The position numbers and the translations under genes were made by a program. A stretch of 13,003 nt of DNA from Acidobacteriota bacterium. Its GTDB lineage: Bacteria; Acidobacteriota; Terriglobia; Bryobacterales; Bryobacteraceae. Under the pieces are notes generated by a model that ran no database searches, was not told the origin of the DNA, and saw only the letters and a program-made list of their open reading frames with translations. The stretch lies in assembly GCA_016871135.1 (NCBI GenBank), contig VFZQ01000060.1:1-13003 (forward strand), in the 5' to 3' direction. Below, piece by piece: positions 1 through 5,335 of this stretch. Position 1 is the stretch's first letter, and every line of letters begins with the position of its first letter.

Positions 1-43
1 CAACCGGCGCGTCAAGGCGGGTGAAATCCCCCAACGTTGACGA

Positions 44-49
44 TATACT
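44..49 (+). promoter_or_regulatory. Possible -10 element (TATACT) giving a near-leaderless mRNA
   Basis: TATACT matches five of six bases of TATAAT and ends 10 nt before ATG 60, so transcription would begin only about 3-5 nt ahead of the start codon. No Shine-Dalgarno sequence is present, consistent with leaderless translation. The -35 position (about 21-26, GTGAAA) is poor. The same TATACT-N10-ATG arrangement precedes the receptor gene at 8586. Confidence 0.35.
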
Positions 50-59
50 ACATCTCACT

Positions 60-917
60 ATGCGCCCAGTCCTCATCCTCACCCTCGCGCTCACCGCCTT
101 CGCTCAGCCCAAGCCGAAGCTCTACAACACCGCCAAGCAAAAGCTGCTCGACGGCAAACAGGTCTTCAGCTTCACCCAGTCAACATTCGATCCGGCCGGC
201 TACTGCGAAAAGGCCAAACACTACGACTACACCTGGTTCGAAATGCAGCACTCGACGCTCGAATTCAGAGACGTCGAGAAGATGATCCAGGCCTGCCCCG
301 ACGCTCCGTCGATTCCCATGATCCGCCTGCCAGACGCGCAGGAGTTCCACATTCAGCACGCCACCGATCTCGGCGCGCTCGGCGTTATCATTCCCACCGT
401 CGACACCGTCGAACGCGCGCTCGAAGCCGCCAAATGGTCGCGTTATCCACCCGAGGCGCGGCGCAGCGCCGGCGGCGGTTACGCGGGCCGGTTGTGGGGC
501 AAGCACGGCAACTATCGCCAGTCGTTCAACGACAACATGCTCGTCGTCGTGATGATCGAATCGCCGACCGGCGTCGCCAACGCCTATGACATCGCGCGAG
601 TCCAAGGCGTCGATGTCGTCATCATCGGCAACGCCGATTTGAGCTCATTTTCCGGCTACCCGCAGAACCATCCGAAATACCAGGAGATGATCAAGAAGGT
701 GCACGACGACACGCTCAAAGCCGGCAAGATATTCGGCCAAGCCGCGGCGGTTTATCACAAGGATCATCCGCTGAGCGGCACGGCGAAGTTCTTCCAGAAC
801 GGGCCGTCAAATGATGGCTGGGCTCCACCTGCCGTCGGCGGCCGCCGCGTCGATGTCAACGCCGCGCCCGAAGGCGAAGAGGACGCGACGCGCAAAGAAC
901 GTAAGAAGAAACAGTAA
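60..917 (+). CDS. Exported HpcH/HpaI-family aldolase (class II, metal-dependent type)
   Basis: The 285-residue product matches the HpcH/HpaI aldolase fold, whose members cleave or form 2-keto-3-deoxy and 4-hydroxy-2-keto acids using a divalent metal. Visible catalytic residues are His64 (MQHSTLEF), Arg89 (MIRLP), Glu167 (VMIESPTG) and Asp193 (IIGNADLSSFSG). Their spacing of 25, 78 and 26 residues closely follows His45, Arg70, Glu149 and Asp175 of E. coli HpaI. The GPADL motif of that family reads GNADL here. The start was placed at ATG 60 because it opens a signal-peptide-like segment (residues 1-15, ending AFA before QPKPK). A GTG at 21 in the same frame would put a polar extension before it. 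Export is unusual for this family. The last 60 residues diverge from the family and end in a charged tail (residues 271-285, TRKERKKKQ). There is no clear Shine-Dalgarno sequence; a TATACT lies 10 nt upstream. The gene converges on the NmrA-like gene with only 19 nt between the stops. Substrate unknown. Confidence 0.85.
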   Translation: MRPVLILTLALTAFAQPKPKLYNTAKQKLLDGKQVFSFTQSTFDPAGYCEKAKHYDYTWFEMQHSTLEFRDVEKMIQACPDAPSIPMIRLPDAQEFHIQHATDLGALGVIIPTVDTVERALEAAKWSRYPPEARRSAGGGYAGRLWGKHGNYRQSFNDNMLVVVMIESPTGVANAYDIARVQGVDVVIIGNADLSSFSGYPQNHPKYQEMIKKVHDDTLKAGKIFGQAAAVYHKDHPLSGTAKFFQNGPSNDGWAPPAVGGRRVDVNAAPEGEEDATRKERKKKQ

Positions 918-936
918 GGCCGCTCCGCGCGATCTC

Positions 937-1760
937 CTAAAAATTCTCGCTGACAAACGCCGCGAACGAGCGCGGCGGCCGTCCAAGAAGTGCCGTCAAC
1001 CGCTCGATCTCCCGGGCGCTGGCAACTAGCCCTCTCTCATCGAAGTACTCGAGCATCATACGCAGGTCGATGACCATCCACGGCGGAAGAAACTGAGCCA
1101 TGCCGGCTGCCCACGCACCGATATCCTGGCCCACATAGTGCACCGGCCGGCCGAGTCGCTCGGCATAGGCGCCGGCCACGTCGGGCCCGGTCAACGCTTG
1201 TGGCCCGGCCACAACCACGGTTTCGCCAATCGCGGCATCGGTCGTCAGCGCGATCGCGGCCGCCTCGGCTATGTCTCGCGTATCGACACGGCTTACTCCG
1301 TGCGCGCTTGTCGGCAAAGGGTAGACGCCATGCCCGGTGATCGCGTCCCGAAGTTGCAGGTCGTTTTGGAAAAAGTTGTTGGGCTGGAGAATCGTCCATT
1401 CCATGCCCGATTGCCGAACCGCGTACTCGATCGGCAACTTCGAGGCGAAATGAGGTATGCGGCGGCCCCCTCGACATCCCGCACGCTCATGTAGACGAAT
1501 CTTCGAACACCCGCCGATTTCGCAGCCTCGACCGCCGCCAACCCCTGATTGGTTTCATCCGGCGCAAGCGCGGTAGCCAGGAACACGGCCTCGACGCCCG
1601 CCATCGCCGCACCGAGCGTCTCCGGCTTTTGCAAATCGCCGTAGACACCGCCCTCCTTCGATTTCCGGCTCATCGCGCGCGCCGTCACGCCGCGCGCTGC
1701 AAGCGCACCCATTACGTGCGTCCCAACCGTCCCTGTACCGCCGATAACTAGAGTATTCAT
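937..1760 (-). pseudogene. NmrA-like NAD(P)-binding protein (atypical SDR), split by a one-base frameshift
   Basis: The N-terminal part (from ATG 1758-1760) has a Rossmann dinucleotide-binding motif GGTGTVG at residues 7-13, then the VEAVFLATA and GVRRFVYMSV strands typical of NmrA-like, atypical short-chain dehydrogenases. Reading breaks after ...EGAAAY (near 1454-1455). Family-like sequence continues in another frame as HFASKLPIEYAV and WTILQPNNFFQND, then runs to the stop at 937-939. Adding one C to the CC on the coding strand (GG at 1454-1455 on the + strand) gives AAYPHFASK and restores a 274-residue protein of normal family length. Without the correction, the first frame runs to a stop at 1293 and yields a 155-residue chimera. 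Both halves are otherwise well conserved, so this is a recent mutation or a sequencing/assembly error. Such proteins act as redox sensors or NAD(P)H-dependent reductases; the substrate is not predictable. It is the last gene of the minus-strand run, 19 nt after the glycosyltransferase. Confidence 0.75.
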
Positions 1761-1779
1761 AACGCTTCGGATGCGATAC

Positions 1780-2499
1780 TCACCCCGTTGGATGCAGTAA
1801 TAATCCGATCCCACTGCGCGCTTCGTCGAACCGCAAAGCTGTCACATGCTCGCCCGGCGGACACCAGATCGCCGGATCCGTCGGGCCGAACAGCGCAATC
1901 GTCCGCACGCCCAGCGCCGCCGCCAGATGTGTAATCCCGCTGTCGTTGCCGATGAATAGCGACGCGCCCGATATCCATCGCGCCAACTCGCCGAGGCACG
2001 AGAACCGCACCGCGCCCGGCCAATCCTCCTCCGGTCCACACGTGAAGCGAACGAACGGAAACTCGCGCGCGAGCTCCGCGAAGCCCGGATAGTTCTTCCT
2101 TGCGCTGCCCGAGTACGGATGTGCGATCACCGCCCCATGTCGAGGCCCTCGCAGAGCAATCCGCGGAACACCAACTGGCGGCGCATCAGCCAGCGCTGGC
2201 AGAAACGTAAACGGCAACCCGCCCACCGCCGCGCGGAAATCGTCGCGCGCCGATCCATACCACGACACAATCCGGTCGAAGCCCTCGAGTTCCCGCAGCG
2301 CCGGGGCATCAATGCCAGGTAACCCAATCCGGTCGATTCCTGTATCGGCCAACGCGCGCACGCGGTCGGCGAACAAGACCAGCGGAACAACCGGCCGCGA
2401 AATCCAGGCCTCGGTATAGGAAGTCCGCAACCCCTCCATCGCCGGAAACCGCATGATGCAATCTCCGATGGCGCCCGGCGCGATCAGCAGCGTTCGCAC
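1780..2499 (-). CDS. Glycosyltransferase family 9 (heptosyltransferase-like), short
   Basis: The 239-residue protein carries the hallmarks of GT9, the ADP-heptose:LPS heptosyltransferase family, which builds lipopolysaccharide inner core on the cytoplasmic face. An N-terminal Gly-rich loop PGAIGDCI (residues 8-15) holds the conserved Asp13. A central AHPYSGSARKNYP (126-138) contains the expected Lys135. GPEEDW lies at 155-160, and the donor-binding GNDSGITHLAAALG spans 184-197, followed by FGPTDP (204-209). It is about 100 residues shorter than WaaC/WaaF and stops soon after FGPTDP, without the usual C-terminal segment. The start is GTG 2497-2499, since the next in-frame ATG would delete the Gly-rich loop. 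No Shine-Dalgarno sequence is visible and the upstream stop is only 4 nt away, so translation is probably coupled to the DsbD-alpha gene. The acceptor could be lipid A core or another surface glycan; sequence alone does not decide. Confidence 0.85.
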   Translation of the reverse strand: MRTLLIAPGAIGDCIMRFPAMEGLRTSYTEAWISRPVVPLVLFADRVRALADTGIDRIGLPGIDAPALRELEGFDRIVSWYGSARDDFRAAVGGLPFTFLPALADAPPVGVPRIALRGPRHGAVIAHPYSGSARKNYPGFAELAREFPFVRFTCGPEEDWPGAVRFSCLGELARWISGASLFIGNDSGITHLAAALGVRTIALFGPTDPAIWCPPGEHVTALRFDEARSGIGLLLHPTG

Positions 2500-2503
2500 G
2501 TTT

Positions 2504-2956
2504 TCAGCGGATATCCGCCGGCACCTTCACGTCAATCGTCTTCGGCGGCAGGCACGAATTGTGATTGCACGCCTGATAGCGCAGCTTGCCGGTCAACACG
2601 CCAAAGCCGGCGTTCTTCGGCTTCACGGTCGAGACGATCGAAAAGTCGCCCGTGAACACACTCAGCGGCTTGTCGGAAAAGGCGTAGCGCTCATGCTTCG
2701 GCTCCGGAAACTTCACGTGGACCGTTTCGACGGACGCATCCCAGGTTAGCCGCAGCGGGATCAAGTACGGATCCTCGGGCTTATGCGAATTCAAGTGGTA
2801 ACCGTTGGCGAGTTTGAGGTCGAGTTTCACCGTCACCGGTTCGCCGCGCTTTCCCGACACCGGAGCGACCGGCCCAACCCGCAGCGTATCAGTCTGCGCC
2901 TTTAGCGCCAGAGCCAGCACCACTGCCATCGAGCAGTTGCGTAATGTCACTAACAT
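2504..2956 (-). CDS. Stand-alone DsbD N-terminal (alpha) domain protein, exported
   Basis: The 150-residue product has a signal peptide (residues 1-20, LRNCSMAVVLALALKA) and one immunoglobulin-like domain resembling the N-terminal domain of the thiol:disulfide reductase DsbD. The diagnostic element is YQACNHNSCLPP (residues 128-138), whose Cys130 and Cys135 correspond to the redox pair that hands electrons to periplasmic targets. The membrane (beta) and C-terminal thioredoxin (gamma) domains of full DsbD are absent. The adjacent upstream gene encodes a TlpA-like thioredoxin that could supply the gamma role. ATG 2954-2956 was chosen because AAGGGA (2961-2966) sits 4 nt before it, even though this makes a 68-nt overlap with the TlpA gene. 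An alternative ATG at 2927-2929 would leave a signal peptide without its basic N-region. The probable role is electron delivery to oxidised periplasmic thiols or cytochrome c maturation (inference). Confidence 0.8.
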   Translation of the reverse strand: MLVTLRNCSMAVVLALALKAQTDTLRVGPVAPVSGKRGEPVTVKLDLKLANGYHLNSHKPEDPYLIPLRLTWDASVETVHVKFPEPKHERYAFSDKPLSVFTGDFSIVSTVKPKNAGFGVLTGKLRYQACNHNSCLPPKTIDVKVPADIR

Positions 2957-3437
2957 AGTTTCCCTTGCTCACCAGGCCGATGTGAACGGCGGCGGTGCGG
3001 CCTTGGCGGTCGATCAAGAACGAAGTTGGCAGCGAATCCACGCCGCCGTACTTCTGCGCGGTCGCATCGTCTCCGATCACAAGCCGGTAGTTGATCTTGT
3101 GTTTCTCGATGAACGGCTTGACGATCTCCCAGCCTTCTTCATCCATCGACACGCCCAGCACCACGAACCCCTTGTCCTTGTAGTTCTGTTCGAATTCGAC
3201 AAACCAAGGAATCTCGATTTTGCACGGCCCGCACCAGGTCGCCCAGAAGTTCAAAAGGACTACCTTTCCCTTGAAGTCGGACAGTTTGACTACCTTCCCC
3301 GTCGAGTCCTTTAGTTCAAAGTCCGGGGCTTGCTTCCTGGCGCTCACCGGTTTGATCGCCGCGCGCACCGAACTCGGCCCGCTGCCGCAACCGGCCAGCA
3401 TCGCCGCAATCGAAATCGTCAACAGCAATCGCCGCAT
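2889..3437 (-). CDS. TlpA-family thioredoxin-like lipoprotein
   Basis: The 182-residue protein begins with a lipoprotein signal (MRRLLLTISIAAMLAGC) whose lipobox LAGC places the lipidated cysteine at residue 17, so it should be membrane-anchored facing the periplasm. The thioredoxin domain spans about residues 36-168. It has the active site WCGPC (Cys69, Cys72), the preceding strand VVLLNFWATW and the cis-proline loop LPTSF (Pro137), the pattern of TlpA/ResA-type thiol reductases. A Gly/Ala-rich tail (171-182) follows. ATG 3435-3437 is preferred over ATG 3462-3464 because AGGA (3447-3450) precedes it and the signal peptide begins there directly; the upstream ATG has no Shine-Dalgarno sequence. 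The end of the gene overlaps the DsbD-alpha gene by 68 nt. Together they suggest a split DsbD-like reducing pathway; the CcdA-like membrane partner is not in the window. Confidence 0.88.
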   Translation of the reverse strand: MRRLLLTISIAAMLAGCGSGPSSVRAAIKPVSARKQAPDFELKDSTGKVVKLSDFKGKVVLLNFWATWCGPCKIEIPWFVEFEQNYKDKGFVVLGVSMDEEGWEIVKPFIEKHKINYRLVIGDDATAQKYGGVDSLPTSFLIDRQGRTAAVHIGLVSKGNYVSDITQLLDGSGAGSGAKGAD

Positions 3438-3468
3438 ACTCTCTCTTCCTGGGATGACTTTCATCCGG

Positions 3469-4074
3469 CTAGCGTTTCGGAAATCCCGCCGCGGCCAGGA
3501 CTTCTTTCATTTGCAGAAGGTGCCGTTCGGAATGAGCGCTGATGAAAAATATCATCTCATACAGGTCGTTTTCCGCCGCGGGTCCGAGCTTGAAGAATTT
3601 TCCGCGCAAATCGTCCGGCGTTGTTTCGACCCACTTGATGGTCTCATCGCGGCGTGCCGCGAACGCCGCAACAACGGCTTCCTTCGTGGCGAACCGCCCC
3701 TTCGGCTGAATTTCACCCGGCGCGGAGAAACGTTTCGAGCGGTCGGTCATCTGCGTCACGACGCCCTTCATGCGTTCGGCCGCTTGTGCCTTCCGCGCTT
3801 CGCGCTTGACGTCGTCGACCGGCGCACTCTTCGCGGTCTTCTGAATCAGCCCGCGCAGCATGACCTCGGTTTCGGTGATGTGCTCGGCGCATTCGAGGAT
3901 GCTCCAGCGCTCCGGCGCGGTCTGATACTTCAACTGTGCGTCCGACAGCGGCGCGATCAAATCCAGCACCTGTTTCCGCGAGGCGTGCAGGTGGCTCATC
4001 GCCTGATCCCGCTCGCCTTTGCTCAGTTCCGCCGCAAACGCCGACACCGTTAGTACTACCATGGCCAATTTCAT
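3469..4074 (-). CDS. DinB-family (YfiT-like) four-helix metalloprotein, exported
   Basis: The 201-residue product belongs to the DinB/YfiT-like superfamily, four-helix bundles binding a metal through three histidines. These are visible as His65 (RWSILECAEHI), His181 and His185 (FFISAHSERHLLQM). The family includes bacillithiol and mycothiol S-transferases and many uncharacterised members. Here residues 1-14 (MKLAMVVLTVSAFA) look like a signal peptide, so the domain is probably periplasmic, unlike the thiol transferases. A charged insertion (about 85-125) separates helices two and three. ATG 4072-4074 has a good ribosome-binding site, AGGAGA, 7 nt upstream. It is the first gene of the minus-strand run, 31 nt before the TlpA gene, and is divergent from the HD-GYP regulator. 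The reaction is unknown. Confidence 0.82.
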   Translation of the reverse strand: MKLAMVVLTVSAFAAELSKGERDQAMSHLHASRKQVLDLIAPLSDAQLKYQTAPERWSILECAEHITETEVMLRGLIQKTAKSAPVDDVKREARKAQAAERMKGVVTQMTDRSKRFSAPGEIQPKGRFATKEAVVAAFAARRDETIKWVETTPDDLRGKFFKLGPAAENDLYEMIFFISAHSERHLLQMKEVLAAAGFPKR

Positions 4075-4081
4075 TCGGAAT

Positions 4082-4087
4082 TCTCCT
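4082..4087 (-). promoter_or_regulatory. Ribosome-binding site of the DinB-like gene
   Basis: TCTCCT on the + strand reads AGGAGA on the coding strand, 7 nt before ATG 4074. It fixes the start of this gene and of the minus-strand operon. Confidence 0.75.
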
Positions 4088-4108
4088 ACCAGTTTGTCTC
4101 CGGCGAAC

Positions 4109-4120
4109 CCCCGAAAGGGG
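4109..4120. repeat. Inverted repeat CCCC-GAAA-GGGG in the divergent intergenic region
   Basis: A 4-bp GC stem closed by a GNRA-type GAAA loop. It is flanked by GCG (4103-4105) and CGC (4124-4126), which can extend the stem across a 3-by-3 internal loop. It lies just upstream of the putative sigma-28 promoter and on the leader side of the DinB-like gene. It has no T-run, so it is not a standard terminator. It could be an operator or a leader hairpin on the minus-strand transcript. Confidence 0.4.
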
Positions 4121-4127
4121 ATACGCC

Positions 4128-4155
4128 TAAATTTTCTCGCGCCTTATGCCGATAG
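4128..4155 (+). promoter_or_regulatory. Putative sigma-28 (FliA)-type promoter
   Basis: TAAATTTT (4128-4135) and GCCGATAG (4148-4155) closely match the enterobacterial sigma-28 consensus TAAAGTTT-N11-GCCGATAA. The TAAA core and seven of eight -10 bases (GCCGATA) are exact, and the spacer is 12 rather than 11 nt. The -10 ends 25 nt before ATG 4181, leaving a leader of about 20 nt that contains the AAGG ribosome-binding site. This position supports 4181 as the true start of the HD-GYP gene and suggests control by the motility sigma factor. Confidence 0.6.
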
Positions 4156-4180
4156 TAGCAGAGGAAGACGAAAGGCGTTC

Positions 4181-5335
4181 ATGCAAGCGGTCGGCACAGT
4201 TCAATCCAAGCCTATACCCGGCGCCCTGGCCGCAACCCCCTGGCTCGAAGCCGGTAAGACCGGCAAGCTGTTGCTGATAGACGCCCATGAGATCAACCGC
4301 CGCCTGCTTAAGGGCATGCTTCGTTCAGCGGGGAACTACGAGTTTCTCGAAGCCGCCAGTGGCGCGGCCGCGTTGCGCATCCTCGAGCAAAACTCGATCG
4401 ACCTCATCATCGTTGATCTGATGCTGCCGGATATGTTCGGCCCTGACCTCTGCCGCCGCGTCAAAGCCAGCCCCTGCAACAGCCTTTTACCGATCCTGAT
4501 CATCACCAATACCCAAGGCGTCGAACATGAAGTTCTCGGCATCGAAGCGGGCGCCGACGAGTATCTTGTAAAGCCGCTCCACCCGAGCGTGCTTCGCGCC
4601 CGCGTCCGCGCCCTCCTCCGCAACAAATCCGCCATCGACTCGCTCGATCAGGCCGAGACAATCCTTTTCGCACTCGCGCAAGCCGTCGAAGCCCGCGATT
4701 CCTACACCGCCGAACACTGCCAGCGGTTGGCGACCTACAGCGTCGCGCTCGGCGTCGCTCTCGGTCTGTCGCGTCCCGAACTCGTCGCCCTTTATCGCGG
4801 CGGCTTTCTGCACGACATTGGCAAAGTCTCGATTCCCGATTCGATCCTCCACGGCCAGCAGCATCTGACGCCGGAAGAGTGGCGGATCATGCAGCAGCAT
4901 ACGATTCGCGGCGAAGAGATCTGCCGGCCCATGAAGAGCCTTGCCCCCGTGCTGCCAATCATCCGCAGCCATCACGAAAAGTGGGACGGCTCCGGCTATC
5001 CCGACGGCCTCGCCGGCGAGAACATCCCCCTACTTGCCCGCATCATGCAGATCGTCGATATCTTCGACGCGCTCATCACCGAACGCACCTACAAGCCGGC
5101 CTTCTCCCTCGAAAAGGCGACCACAGTCCTGGAAGAAGAAGTAGCCAAGGGATGGCGCGACCCCGAACTGGTCTCGCTATTCATCAGTCTGCTTAACCGC
5201 AACATGCTCGAATCGACCGCCTCGCTGATCGACCCCGACTGGCCCGAACTGTCGACCATGCTCCGTTCGCTGCAAAACATGCACGCACAGATCGAGGGGA
5301 TTGGCCACCCGGTCATCGAAACGGTTCCGGGCTAG
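4181..5335 (+). CDS. Response regulator with HD-GYP domain (predicted cyclic di-GMP phosphodiesterase)
   Basis: The 384-residue protein has a receiver domain (about residues 28-148) with phosphoacceptor Asp79 (IIVDLMLPD), Thr109 and Lys131 (LVKPL). The acidic pocket reads IDAHEIN, so only Asp34 of the usual Asp-Asp/Glu pair is present. An HD-GYP domain (about 160-345) follows with His179 (TAEH), HDIGK (211-215), His240 (QQHTIRG), HHEKWDGSGYPDG (264-276) and the VDIFDAL helix (292-298). All metal-binding and GYP signature residues are there, so it should be an active enzyme hydrolysing cyclic di-GMP to pGpG/GMP, a switch toward motility. ATG 4181 was chosen because the longer frame from 4019 overlaps the DinB-like gene and runs through the sigma-28-like promoter. 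AAGG (4172-4175) precedes the ATG by 5 nt. No histidine kinase is adjacent. Its stop TAG (5333-5335) lies within a CTAG shared with the stop of the converging receptor gene. Confidence 0.92.
   Translation: MQAVGTVQSKPIPGALAATPWLEAGKTGKLLLIDAHEINRRLLKGMLRSAGNYEFLEAASGAAALRILEQNSIDLIIVDLMLPDMFGPDLCRRVKASPCNSLLPILIITNTQGVEHEVLGIEAGADEYLVKPLHPSVLRARVRALLRNKSAIDSLDQAETILFALAQAVEARDSYTAEHCQRLATYSVALGVALGLSRPELVALYRGGFLHDIGKVSIPDSILHGQQHLTPEEWRIMQQHTIRGEEICRPMKSLAPVLPIIRSHHEKWDGSGYPDGLAGENIPLLARIMQIVDIFDALITERTYKPAFSLEKATTVLEEEVAKGWRDPELVSLFISLLNRNMLESTASLIDPDWPELSTMLRSLQNMHAQIEGIGHPVIETVPG

Noticed and set aside
2507..2518. Perfect palindrome GCGGATATCCGC as a protein-binding operator
   Set aside because: It encodes the last codons (ADIR) of the DsbD-alpha protein inside an operon with a 4-nt gap; one such 12-bp palindrome can arise by chance and no second copy was noticed.
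4091..4160. Possible cyclic di-GMP-I (GEMM) riboswitch: GGCGAACC, GAAA-capped hairpin, ATACGC and GCCGATAG resemble pieces of the motif ahead of a cyclic di-GMP enzyme
   Set aside because: The conserved ACGCAAAGCC segment and the second helix are missing and the stretch is too short. The TAAA/GCCGATAG part is better explained as a sigma-28 promoter, which would put the hairpin outside the HD-GYP transcript.
4019..4180. An upstream start for the HD-GYP regulator adding 54 residues
   Set aside because: It would overlap the DinB-like gene, run through the promoter-like sequence, and adds residues with no domain; ATG 4181 has a ribosome-binding site and suitable position.
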